NCBI RefSeq assembly: GCF_010894455.1
Contig: NZ_JAAIXY010000031.1
Coordinates: 51,117 to 115,116 of the forward strand
Length of the DNA stretch: 64,000 nt
Reading direction: 5' to 3'
Source: Myxococcus eversor
Lineage (GTDB): Bacteria; Myxococcota; Myxococcia; Myxococcales; Myxococcaceae
In this document: piece by piece, positions 26,072-34,518 of the stretch
Layout: every line of letters starts with the position of its first letter
Position numbering within the stretch: the stretch's first letter is position 1
Made by a program: the position numbers and the translations under genes
Notes under the pieces: generated by a model
Told to the model about the DNA's origin: nothing
The model's input: the letters and a program-made list of their open reading frames with translations, nothing else
Database searches by the model: none

Positions 26072-27274
26072 TCAGTTCACCGCGGCGCGGCGACGACGGA
26101 ACCGACGCACCTTCTCCACCCACGTGCCCGGCATCAGCTGCTTCGCCGCGTTGCGCCCCTTGCGCGCCAGCTCCTCCGCTCGGGTGAACCAGTCCCCCGC
26201 GCGAGTCCCGCTGTGCACGCGCACGGACACCGTGCGCCGCTGCTTCGACACCCAGTCGGACTTGTACGTCTCGGTGCCGCGCAGGAAGTCGTACTCGGTG
26301 AGCCCGGCCTCCATCGCGTCCTTGAACGTCTCGCCCACCAGCACCAGGCCCACGCTGCGGTTGCGCCACTCCGGGTCATAGCCCGACTGGAAGTACACGA
26401 AGCGGTCGCCGTGGACGATGCCGTACACCGAGGCCACGGCCTTTCCGCCCACCTTCATCGTGTACAGGCGCAGCCGTCCCCGCTCCGCGAGCAACTGCGT
26501 CGCGTCCCGGTGGAACGACTCCACCCCCGTGCCCTTGATGCCCTGCGAGCCACCGTCCTCCGCCCACCGCGCGGAGTGCAGTCGGAAGAAGTCCGTCATC
26601 GGCCCGGCCAGCTCGCCCGGCGCCTCCGTGCGCTCGATGCGGTAGCCCTCCTGCTTCTCCAGCCACTTGCGCCGCCGCAGGTAGTTGTCGCGCCGGCCCG
26701 TGCGCTTGAGGAACGCATCGAACGGCTCGCGAGGGTCCAACACGTCATACGGACACACGTACCGCTCCGACAGCCGCACGTCCTGTCCGGAGAAGACCTC
26801 GCGCAGCACGTCCACCGTGACGGAGTCCTCGCGCAGGTCCGTCAGGTCCAACACATCCCATTCCTCGCGCAGCGCCACCAGCATCCGCGCGAAGGCCCCC
26901 GCCACTTCGCGCTCCATGCCCCGTCGGGCCACGACGTCCAGGTAGTCGCTGCCCACGTGCGTCTCGCCCAGGAAGCCCAGGCGCCGCACCGGCATGCCCG
27001 TCACCCGCCGCGTCTCCAACCCCAGCGGCAACAGCCCCACCAGCGTCCCCGCCGCGTCGCGCGCGGTGAGGACCAGGGGCCTGCGGCCCGGCTCGATCCG
27101 CCGGCACCACGGGTACAGCCACTCCCATGAATTGAAGGGCCCCGCGTGGCTCGAGTCCATCAGCGAGTTCCACTCCGCGCGCATCCCCGCCAGCGCGGAC
27201 AGACTGCCCACGGCGCTCACGTCCAGCCGCTGCGCGGCACGCGGCCCCTGCCTCAGCTCGTCTTCGCGAATCAC
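26072..27274 (-). CDS. exoI: ExoI-like GNAT/FemAB-related N-acyltransferase
   Basis: Last gene of the spore-coat polysaccharide operon. The 400-residue protein is of the CelD/BioF2-like GNAT group. It has an N-terminal half with FNSWEWLYPWCRR (about 47-59), and a C-terminal acetyltransferase core (LYTMKVGGKAVASVYGIVHGDRF and YFQSGYDPEWRNRSVGLVLV) ending in a basic tail. It probably N-acylates an amino sugar of the coat polymer; the exact sugar is not known from sequence. Start is GTG at 27274, six bases after AGGAGGTGGGACG, a strong ribosome site. It lies 52 bases after the exoH stop, and the intergenic space has no hairpin, so it is likely in the same transcript. Confidence 0.85.
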   Translation of the reverse strand: MIREDELRQGPRAAQRLDVSAVGSLSALAGMRAEWNSLMDSSHAGPFNSWEWLYPWCRRIEPGRRPLVLTARDAAGTLVGLLPLGLETRRVTGMPVRRLGFLGETHVGSDYLDVVARRGMEREVAGAFARMLVALREEWDVLDLTDLREDSVTVDVLREVFSGQDVRLSERYVCPYDVLDPREPFDAFLKRTGRRDNYLRRRKWLEKQEGYRIERTEAPGELAGPMTDFFRLHSARWAEDGGSQGIKGTGVESFHRDATQLLAERGRLRLYTMKVGGKAVASVYGIVHGDRFVYFQSGYDPEWRNRSVGLVLVGETFKDAMEAGLTEYDFLRGTETYKSDWVSKQRRTVSVRVHSGTRAGDWFTRAEELARKGRNAAKQLMPGTWVEKVRRFRRRRAAVN

Positions 27275-27326
27275 CGTCCCACCTCCTCGGAGGGGAACGT
27301 CGCCCCTCCCACCGCCGCCGTCCCAC

Positions 27327-28505
27327 TCATCCCGCGCGCTTCTTCGTCCGCTTCTCCGCGCGCACCGCGTCGCGCACCACCAGCGCCACGTCCGCCATCA
27401 CCTCCGGCGTCAGGTCCTGGTGACACGGAATCTCGACGATGCTGCGCCGCAACTGCGCCACCTCGGGGAACGCCCCCGCGTCACACGCCGGATGGAAGCG
27501 CTTCCAGAAGTCGATGGCGTCAATGCCCTTCGCCCTCAGCCGCGCCAGCACCTCCGCCTTCTCCTGCACCACCATCGGGAAGAAGAGCGGACACGCCCCC
27601 GGCGGAAGCTGGTTGAACAGCGGCGGCACCACGTCCCGCAGCCGGCCCAGCAGGTAGAAGTAGTTGCGACGCCGCTTCTCGACGATGGACTCCAAGTCCT
27701 GCGCCAGCGCAATCCGCCTGGTCAGCGGGCTCATGCCCAGGTCCACGTGCTTGCGGTCGAAGTGCTGCGTGCCCGTCGCCACGCGCTCGATGCTCGCCGC
27801 CTTCACCGTGCCATGCCCCAGCGTGCGGACCAGGCCGCGCAGCGTGCGCCCCGCCACCCCGCCGCGCAGCTCCAGGTTCTGCAGCAGCGCGGACACCGTG
27901 TGGCTGAAGGTCGACGCGGACGGCGGCGAAGGCGGCTCCGGCAGGCTGTAGGAGCGGGGCCCGTTCACCACCAGCGCGCCGCCATTCGGCACGGGCAGCG
28001 TCTTGTAGAGGCAGAAGATGCCCACGTCGCCCGTCGTCCCCAGCGGCACCGAGCCGTCCGAAGACAAGAGCGACAGCGCGCAGTCCTCTATCAGCACCAG
28101 CCCGTGCTGGTCCGCCAGCTTGCGCATCTCCTCCACCGGGCCCGGGAAGCCCGCGTAGTGCGTCAGGTACAGCGCCTTCGTCTTCGGACCGATGCGCCGC
28201 GCCACGTCCTCCAGGTCCACATCCCAGCGGCTGCCCACCCGGTAGAAGCGCGGCGTGGCGCCCGCGTCCACCAGCGCCTCCACCTCCACGCCGTGGTGGT
28301 ACGACGGCATCAGGACTTCGCCCTTGTCCAACCCCAGCATCTTCACCGTGAGCCACACGGCGTTGCGGGCGAAGTAGAAGTAGCGGACGTTGGGCGAGGA
28401 GAAAGGCGGCAGTGCTCCGGGCCGAGGCTTGGACAGCAACATGCTCGGCCACAGCGTGGGCAGGGACGGCACGAACATCTTGCCCGGGGGAGTCATCGCT
28501 TCCAT
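27327..28505 (-). CDS. exoH: ExoH-like sugar aminotransferase (DegT/DnrJ/EryC1)
   Basis: PLP-dependent aminotransferase making an amino sugar for the spore coat. The 392-residue protein has the family substrate/PLP loop MPSYHHGVEVEALVDAG, the Asp-bearing LVLIEDCALSLL and the Lys-containing FCLYKTLPVPNGG. Start is taken at ATG 28505, which has GAGGTGG upstream; an ATG at 28496 that overlaps the exoG stop (ATGA) is the alternative. Either way the gene overlaps exoG and is coupled to it. Its product sits between two GNAT-type enzymes, which fits a step of amination followed by N-acylation. Confidence 0.88.
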   Translation of the reverse strand: MEAMTPPGKMFVPSLPTLWPSMLLSKPRPGALPPFSSPNVRYFYFARNAVWLTVKMLGLDKGEVLMPSYHHGVEVEALVDAGATPRFYRVGSRWDVDLEDVARRIGPKTKALYLTHYAGFPGPVEEMRKLADQHGLVLIEDCALSLLSSDGSVPLGTTGDVGIFCLYKTLPVPNGGALVVNGPRSYSLPEPPSPPSASTFSHTVSALLQNLELRGGVAGRTLRGLVRTLGHGTVKAASIERVATGTQHFDRKHVDLGMSPLTRRIALAQDLESIVEKRRRNYFYLLGRLRDVVPPLFNQLPPGACPLFFPMVVQEKAEVLARLRAKGIDAIDFWKRFHPACDAGAFPEVAQLRRSIVEIPCHQDLTPEVMADVALVVRDAVRAEKRTKKRAG

Positions 28506-29611
28506 TTCGCCACCACCTCTTTCACCGCCGGGCTCCACCGGAACTTGGCCGCGCACAGCGCCCGGCCGAAGGCGGAGTCATTGAAGATGTAGAGCCACGT
28601 GTGGCGCCGGACCTGCTCCGTCCAGTCGCGCTTCCACACCATGTCTGGCCCCAGGAAATCGAACTCGCGCAGACCCCGGTCGATGCAAGCCCCCACCACT
28701 TCCTCCATGAGGAGCTGGCCCGGGCTGCACTCGCGAAGCTGCTCGTCGTAGCCGGGCTTCAGGAGGAAGTAGCGCCCGTCATCCTCCAGCCCGAAGTGGA
28801 AGGCCACCGCCCTGCCGTCGAGCCGCAGGAAGTACAGCGCCAGTTTCTTGCGGTAGGCCGCGTCGCGCGCCAGCTCCGTGTAGAAGCCTCGCGTCGCCGA
28901 GTCCTGGGCCATGGCCGTGCCGCGCTCACCCTTCCAGCCGCTCTGCTCCAGCAGGAAGCCCTCCTCCAGCGCGCCTTCCAGGTCGAGCCCGCCGTCCACC
29001 CGCTCGAAGGTGACGCGGCCCTTCTCCTCCAGCTTGCGACGCCGACGCCGGCAGTTCGCCTTGAACTTCGCCTGGAGCGACGCCTGGTACTTCTCCCGCG
29101 TCGCGGGCAGCGGGATGTACGGCGACTGGAGCGACTCCCAGGCCCCCACGGGCATGTCCGCGCTGTGCGCGGCCCCGTGCAGCCGCCACGCCGCGCCGCC
29201 GTCCGGCACGTCCGTCAGCCGCAGCACATCCCACCCGCCCCGCGCGCGCAGGTGCGCCAGGAACAGGGCCGCGGCCACGTCCGGCTCACGGGCCAGCACA
29301 TCGAAACGACAGGAGTGCGCGTTGGCCGCGCCGGAGAGCTGACGCACCGGCACGCCGTACAGCGTGGTGCGCTCCTCCCACAGCGGCAGCGCCGCGCTCA
29401 GTTGGCCGTCCTCGTCCCGCAGCGTCAGCACGCGCAGGCGCGAGCCGGGGGCGAAGTTGTCCAGCCAGATGCGAAGGAACTCGTGCCGGTAGAACACCTC
29501 GTGGGAGGTGGCCTCCACCAGCGCGTTCCACTCCGACTCCAGGGCCATGAAGGCCGCGCGGTCGCCGACTTCGACGACCTGCGGCCCGGGGCTGATCAGG
29601 GTTGCTTCCAT
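28493..29611 (-). CDS. exoG: ExoG-like GNAT N-acyltransferase
   Basis: A 372-residue GNAT/FemAB-related enzyme, paralogous in layout to ExoI. It has N-terminal FMALESEWNALV, a basic central block (FKANCRRRRRKLEEKGR) and a C-terminal acyltransferase core (YFLRLDGRAVAFHFGLEDDGRYF, then KPGYDEQLRECSPGQLLM). It is proposed to N-acetylate or otherwise acylate coat-polymer amino sugars. The start at 29611 (MEATLISP) is chosen because residues upstream in the longer frame lack coding character. It lies 35 bases after exoF and overlaps the start of exoH. Confidence 0.86.
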   Translation of the reverse strand: MEATLISPGPQVVEVGDRAAFMALESEWNALVEATSHEVFYRHEFLRIWLDNFAPGSRLRVLTLRDEDGQLSAALPLWEERTTLYGVPVRQLSGAANAHSCRFDVLAREPDVAAALFLAHLRARGGWDVLRLTDVPDGGAAWRLHGAAHSADMPVGAWESLQSPYIPLPATREKYQASLQAKFKANCRRRRRKLEEKGRVTFERVDGGLDLEGALEEGFLLEQSGWKGERGTAMAQDSATRGFYTELARDAAYRKKLALYFLRLDGRAVAFHFGLEDDGRYFLLKPGYDEQLRECSPGQLLMEEVVGACIDRGLREFDFLGPDMVWKRDWTEQVRRHTWLYIFNDSAFGRALCAAKFRWSPAVKEVVAKWKR

Positions 29612-29646
29612 GTTCGGGCGCCCAAGGTGGTGACGGGGTGGCGTGG

Positions 29647-30738
29647 CTACAAGCCGCTGCGAGCCATCTTCAACAGGCAGGCGGCGACCTTGCGGCTGTC
29701 GTGTCGGATCCTGGACCCCTCCTTGAGGAGGTCGGCCCGCACCGGCACCACACCCGCGGCGATCAGCTCGCGCGTGTCCACGTCCACGGGGAACGAGCCC
29801 CGTCGGCCGTACCGCCGCATCGCATCCGGCGTCGGCAGCGTGCCGTTCACCAGCACCGCATCCAGCACCGGGCCCACGTGGTCTCTGACCGCCTGCACGT
29901 GGTCCAGGCACGACATGCCGTCCGTCTCACCCGGCTGCGTCATGAGGTTGGACACCATGACCTTGAGCGCGCGCGTCTCCTTCAGCGCCTGGGCCACGCC
30001 GTCCACCAGCAGGTTGGGCAACAGGCTCGAGTACAGCGAGCCCGGGCCAATCGCCACCAGGTCCGCGGTGTAGATGGCCTCCAGCAGGCCCTCCACCGGC
30101 GGCGGAGAACGAGGACTCAGCGACACCTTGCGCACGCGTCCCTGCGCCTTGCAGATGTTGCGCTCGCCCACGACTTCGGTGTCGTCGTGCATCTGCGCCA
30201 CCAACTGCACGGAGGCCAGCGTGGACGGCAGCACCGTGCCGCGCGCGCCCAGCAGCTCGCCGGACATGCGCACCGCCTCCATGAAGTCGCCCTTCAGCTC
30301 CGCCAGCGCGGCGATGAGCAGGTTGCCCACCGCGTGGCCGGCCAGGCCCCGGGCTCCACCGAAGCGGAACTGAAAAACTTCCTTCAGGGCGCTGCGCCCG
30401 CCGGCCAGCGCGACCAGGCAGTTGCGGATGTCGCCCGGAGGCAGCGCGCCGTGCAGGCGACGCAGGCGGCCGGAGCTGCCCCCGTCGTCGCTCATCGCCA
30501 CCACCGCGGTGATGTCCACGCCCGGGTCGCCCGGCTTGGGCTGCGCGCGCTTCGCCAGCCCTCGCAACACCATGGGGAGCCCCGTGCCGCCGCCGATGGC
30601 GACGATGCGCGTGGGTCGCTCCAGGTGCGGCTGCAACAGCTCGTTGCGGTCCCTCTCCCGTTCCTGCTCACGCTCCCGACGGGCGCGTGCTTCGTCCCAA
30701 GACTCCGGGAGCGGCGAATCCATGTCCATGCCCACCAT
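29647..30738 (-). CDS. exoF: ExoF, YvcK/CofD-like nucleotide-sugar-binding protein
   Basis: YvcK-family proteins bind UDP-GlcNAc-type ligands and affect cell-wall or polysaccharide metabolism. The family core is complete: RIVAIGGGTGLPMVLRGL, VVAMSDDGGSSGRLR, RNCLVAL, LAGHAVGNLLIAAL, DLVAIGPGSLYSSLLPNLL, and LMTQPGETDGM. About 363 residues from the chosen ATG at 30738; the first 36 codons of the longer frame (to 30774) are possible but unneeded. An unusual feature is its place inside an exopolysaccharide operon; yvcK is normally next to whiA or rapZ genes. Confidence 0.88.
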   Translation of the reverse strand: MVGMDMDSPLPESWDEARARREREQERERDRNELLQPHLERPTRIVAIGGGTGLPMVLRGLAKRAQPKPGDPGVDITAVVAMSDDGGSSGRLRRLHGALPPGDIRNCLVALAGGRSALKEVFQFRFGGARGLAGHAVGNLLIAALAELKGDFMEAVRMSGELLGARGTVLPSTLASVQLVAQMHDDTEVVGERNICKAQGRVRKVSLSPRSPPPVEGLLEAIYTADLVAIGPGSLYSSLLPNLLVDGVAQALKETRALKVMVSNLMTQPGETDGMSCLDHVQAVRDHVGPVLDAVLVNGTLPTPDAMRRYGRRGSFPVDVDTRELIAAGVVPVRADLLKEGSRIRHDSRKVAACLLKMARSGL

Positions 30739-30833
30739 GACCCAACCCCCATCCACGACGCCCAAACCCGCCACCCCTGGCGAGTCCCCGCCCGGCCTTC
30801 CCTTCCTCGAGGGAAGGCCGACGGGAGGTGTGC

Positions 30834-32201
30834 CTACCGAGCTCCACGCCCGAGCAAAACATGCCTCACGGTGTGGAAAATGATGCCCACGTCCAGGAAC
30901 AGCGAGCCGTTCTTCACGTAGTACAGGTCGAACTCCAGCTTGTTGCGCGCATCCTCCACGGAGGCTCCGTAGGGGTAGCGAATCTGGGCCCAGCCCGTCA
31001 GGCCCGGCTTCACCGCCTCACGCAACCCGTAGAAGGGAATCTGCTGCTTCAACTGCTCGACAAACACGGGCCGCTCCGGACGCGGGCCCACGAAGCTCAT
31101 CTCCCCCATCAACACGTTGAACACCTGGGGAATCTCGTCGATTCGCGTGCGGCGGATGAACTTGCCCACCCGCGTGACACGGTCATCGTTCGCACGAGCC
31201 CACACCGCGCCGTTCTTCTCCGCGTCCGTCCGCATGCTGCGGAACTTCCACAAGTAGTACGTCACTCCGCCCAGGCCCGTGCGCTCCTGCTGGTAGAAGA
31301 CGGGCCCCTTCGAGTCCAGCTTGATTGCCACCGCCACCAGAAGCAGGAACGGTGCCGACAGCGCGAGCAGCAGCGACGCCACCGCCAGGTCGAAGGCCCG
31401 CTTGAACGCCCGCCGCAAGGGAGACACCGTCAGCTCGTCCGCGAAGGCGAAGTCGCTCGCGCGGAGGAACTGCACCGGAATCCGCCGCAGCACCCGCTCG
31501 CAGAAGCCCGTCGCGTCATACACGCGGCGGCCTTGCAGCCGACAGCTCAGCAGTGAGTCCACCCAGTTGGCCCCGCGCATGTCGTCAGCAGCTTGCACGA
31601 CATATGCCGCGCCCATCCGGGCCGCCATGTGCTCCAGGGGCTCCTCCGTCTTGCGAGGGTCCACCAGCGCGACGACGCGGTAGCTGCCCTCGCCGCCCGC
31701 TTCGATGGCGGTCGCCACCGCGCGGGCCTTGAGGCCGTCGCCGACGATGAGGACCGCGTGCGGCGCCCCCACCAGCGCGCGAATCGACACCCGGACGACG
31801 AGGGTGCCAGCCAGCGCGCCCATGGCGCCACCGAGCAGCGCGCCCGGAGGCAGCGCGACGGGCAACACCAGCGGGGCCACCAGCATCACCCCGCCCGTCA
31901 CCATCGCCGTGACACCCGCGGCCTTCAGGAAGCGGTAGCCCCGCGCCCGGTCCTCCGCGGCGACGCGCAAGTCATACAGGTCCAACAGGTACAACGTGAA
32001 CTGGAACGTGACGACGAAGGCCGCGCCCAGCCCCAGCAGCGTGGGCCACAGCGCCACCAGCGGCGGCCGCGTCCCAGCAGGCGCGAAGAGTGCCGCACAG
32101 GCCGCCGCGCCCATCACGCAGGCCAGTGCGATCGCCGAGCTCTCGGCGAGGAAGAACGTCAGCTTCTTGGCAGAAAAATAATGGTGAAAAACCCGGAGCA
32201 C
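30834..32201 (-). CDS. exoE: ExoE, polyisoprenyl-phosphate hexose-1-phosphate transferase
   Basis: Starts the coat-polysaccharide repeat unit by moving a sugar phosphate onto undecaprenyl phosphate at the inner membrane. The 455-residue protein has four N-terminal membrane helices, a CoA-binding-like domain (VLIVGDGLKARAVATAI), and a fifth hydrophobic segment (about 275-300). The catalytic domain then follows, with KFRSMRTDAEKNG, TRIDEIPQVFNVL and GPRPERPVF. Start is placed at GTG 32201 because GGAGGGG precedes it by five bases and the protein begins with the family-like VLRVFHHYF. The longer GTG at 32231 is possible. Length and motifs match the PHPT family. Confidence 0.9.
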   Translation of the reverse strand: MLRVFHHYFSAKKLTFFLAESSAIALACVMGAAACAALFAPAGTRPPLVALWPTLLGLGAAFVVTFQFTLYLLDLYDLRVAAEDRARGYRFLKAAGVTAMVTGGVMLVAPLVLPVALPPGALLGGAMGALAGTLVVRVSIRALVGAPHAVLIVGDGLKARAVATAIEAGGEGSYRVVALVDPRKTEEPLEHMAARMGAAYVVQAADDMRGANWVDSLLSCRLQGRRVYDATGFCERVLRRIPVQFLRASDFAFADELTVSPLRRAFKRAFDLAVASLLLALSAPFLLLVAVAIKLDSKGPVFYQQERTGLGGVTYYLWKFRSMRTDAEKNGAVWARANDDRVTRVGKFIRRTRIDEIPQVFNVLMGEMSFVGPRPERPVFVEQLKQQIPFYGLREAVKPGLTGWAQIRYPYGASVEDARNKLEFDLYYVKNGSLFLDVGIIFHTVRHVLLGRGAR

Positions 32202-32306
32202 ATGCCCCTCCAACCCACCCGCCCGACTCACGACCGCCCCCTGGAATCCTCACCTCCGCCCCACTCCCGTTTCCGGAGAGGAGGGGCGGAGGTCACCGCC
32301 CTCTGG

Positions 32307-33047
32307 CTACTTCTGCTTCTCGTAGTTCTTCAGGTACGGCGTCGCGTGCACCTCCGCGCCATTGAGCACGCACCCCAGCACGGGCGCGCCGGCGAGCTGC
32401 TCCACCGCCTGGTGCACCGTCTTGCCCGGCGTGACGTTGGCGCGGATGACCATCAGCACCCCGTCCACCTGGTGGCCCAGGATGGCCGCGTCCGCGAACG
32501 GCAGCGTCGGCGGCAGGTCGATGTACACCTCGTCGAAGCCCTCGCGCACGGCCTTGAGGAACTGCTTCATCCGAGGGCTCGCCAGCACCTGCGAGGGATC
32601 CTCCGGCGTGGCGCCCGCGGGGATGAGGGCCAGGCGCGTGGCCGCGAAGCGACGCACCACGTCCCGCACCTCGACTTCGCCCGACAACAGCTCCGCCAGG
32701 CCCGTCTTGTTGCGCACCCCCAGCGTGGCCGCCACTCCGCCGCGCCGCAGGTCCGCGTCCACCAGGAGGATGCGCCGGTCCGGATTCGCCCGGGCCGCCG
32801 CCATCGCCAGGTTGACGCTCGTCACCGTCTTGCCCTCACCGGGCATCGCCGACGTCAGCGCCACGACCTTCATGGGCCGCAGCTCCCGCATCCGCTCCAG
32901 CCGGTAATACAGGCTGCGGTACTGCTCCGCCGCCGCCGAGGCCGGCGCGGTGAGCGTCACCACCCGCCGGTCCACCGCGTTCGGGTTCGTCGCGTTCTCA
33001 TCCACGCGGGGGAGGAAGTTGCCCGCCCGCTCCATCGTCTGGTCCAT
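32307..33047 (-). CDS. exoD: ExoD, bacterial tyrosine kinase for capsule assembly (BtkA-like)
   Basis: Cytoplasmic BY-kinase that controls polysaccharide chain growth together with the chain-length protein ExoC. The 246-residue protein has Walker A in SAMPGEGKTVTSVN, Walker A' in ILLVDADLRRGG, Walker B in VYIDLPPTLP, and a C-terminal tyrosine-containing tail (YLKNYEK). It is separate from its membrane activator, as in Gram-positive style pairs. In M. xanthus this kinase is needed for spore maturation. It lies 28 bases after exoC. Confidence 0.92.
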   Translation of the reverse strand: MDQTMERAGNFLPRVDENATNPNAVDRRVVTLTAPASAAAEQYRSLYYRLERMRELRPMKVVALTSAMPGEGKTVTSVNLAMAAARANPDRRILLVDADLRRGGVAATLGVRNKTGLAELLSGEVEVRDVVRRFAATRLALIPAGATPEDPSQVLASPRMKQFLKAVREGFDEVYIDLPPTLPFADAAILGHQVDGVLMVIRANVTPGKTVHQAVEQLAGAPVLGCVLNGAEVHATPYLKNYEKQK

Positions 33048-33075
33048 GTTCGGTTTCCGTCCTTTCCTGTGGGTG

Positions 33076-34485
33076 TCAGTTCAGTGAGTTGGGGGAAGAC
33101 ACGCTGTTGCGCCCGCCCTGGGAGGGCATCAGCACGCGCCGCTCCGTCTTGCCCTGCATGTCCGGCACCACCGCCAGCACCGGCAGCGTCAGGCGCTGAC
33201 GAACCTCCGTGCCATCGCGCAGGCTGTCGTCACGCATCTCCAGCATCGCACCGGTGAGGACGCCCAGACCCAGCGCCACCAGCAGTGCAATCGCGAGCCC
33301 CGACATCCGGTCCGGCCGCGCCGCCGTCACCGGCACACCCGCGGGGGAGATGACGTTGAACAGGCTCTTGGAGCTCTTGGCCTCCAGCTCCTGGGCAATC
33401 TCCGCCTCCACCTTGCGGCTCACCACGCTCTGGTACTTGGTGCGCGTGATTTCGTAGTCGCGGTTCATGACACCCAGCTCGTGCGCCCACTTCGGCGTGT
33501 TGTTCAGCCGGGACTGGTACGCCTCCGCCTTGCCCTGCAGGTCGACGATGTCCTTCTGGATGGCCTCGATGAGCCCCGCCACCCGGCCGCGCTCGGCGCG
33601 CTCCGCCCACAGGCGGCCTTCGGCCTCCTTGCGACGCGTCGTCATGCCTTCCAGCTCGGACTGCATGCGCTTGACCTCCGGGTGGTCATCCGTCCACTGC
33701 GTCTTGGCATTCACCAGGGCCCGCGTCAGCCCGCTCTCCGCGGACTCCAGCCGACCGGCCTCGCTGTCCACCGCGTTGCGAGCCCGAGCCAGGTCCGAGC
33801 GACGCGCTTCCGCCACGCGCAGCTCCTCCGACTTCGTCTGCAGCTCGTGCGACACGCGCTCGAGCCCACGCATGTTCATCTCCATCTGCTCGGGCAGCTC
33901 ACCCAGGTGGTCCACCTTGAACTGGGCAATCTTCCGCTCCCAGTTGGAGACCGCCTTGCCCATGTTGCCCATCTCCTCGTTGAAGAGGTCCGTGGCGCGC
34001 GCCGCCTGCGCCTGACGCAGCTTCAGCGTCTCCTCGGAGAAGATGGTGGGCAACCGGTTGGCCACCTGCGCGGCCACCTGCGGGTCGCGGTTGGCGTAGG
34101 TGATTTCGAACGCCGTCTCACCCTCCACGCGCACTTGCAAATCCTTGCGCATCTGCGCGACTGCCGACTCCATGCCCTTCTCGGACACGATGTCCGGATA
34201 GAGGTTCATTTCCTCGATGGCCTTCTGGAGCACGGGGCGTGCCATGAGTTCCTGGCGCACCGTGAGCAGTCGCTGTTCGATGAGCTCGCTCACCGTTCGC
34301 TGCACCATGTCTTCCCCTGGCCGCTGCGGCTCCACGCGGACCACCGCCGACGCTTCGTACATGCTCGGCCGCGTCATCACGATGGCCGCTCCCACCGCGA
34401 ATACCGCTGCTGTGATGGCTCCCACCAACGCCTTGCGGCGCCAGAGAGAGGCCAACAGCTGGTCCGCCGTCATCCCACGCTCCAT
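33076..34485 (-). CDS. exoC: ExoC, Wzz-type polysaccharide co-polymerase
   Basis: Inner-membrane chain-length regulator that spans to the periplasm and activates the kinase ExoD. The 469-residue protein has an N-terminal Wzz domain with its first membrane helix (about residues 20-38), a long coiled coil in the periplasm (150-330), and a second helix (about 405-425) followed by a cytoplasmic tail. The tail lacks a kinase domain, which is supplied by ExoD. ATG 34485 is chosen because GGAGGAGCGGATC lies before it; GTG 34512 is the longer option. The stop of the barrel gene is 33 bases upstream. Confidence 0.9.
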   Translation of the reverse strand: MERGMTADQLLASLWRRKALVGAITAAVFAVGAAIVMTRPSMYEASAVVRVEPQRPGEDMVQRTVSELIEQRLLTVRQELMARPVLQKAIEEMNLYPDIVSEKGMESAVAQMRKDLQVRVEGETAFEITYANRDPQVAAQVANRLPTIFSEETLKLRQAQAARATDLFNEEMGNMGKAVSNWERKIAQFKVDHLGELPEQMEMNMRGLERVSHELQTKSEELRVAEARRSDLARARNAVDSEAGRLESAESGLTRALVNAKTQWTDDHPEVKRMQSELEGMTTRRKEAEGRLWAERAERGRVAGLIEAIQKDIVDLQGKAEAYQSRLNNTPKWAHELGVMNRDYEITRTKYQSVVSRKVEAEIAQELEAKSSKSLFNVISPAGVPVTAARPDRMSGLAIALLVALGLGVLTGAMLEMRDDSLRDGTEVRQRLTLPVLAVVPDMQGKTERRVLMPSQGGRNSVSSPNSLN

Positions 34486-34518
34486 GATCCGCTCCTCCAC
34501 CAACCCACTCACGTGTTG

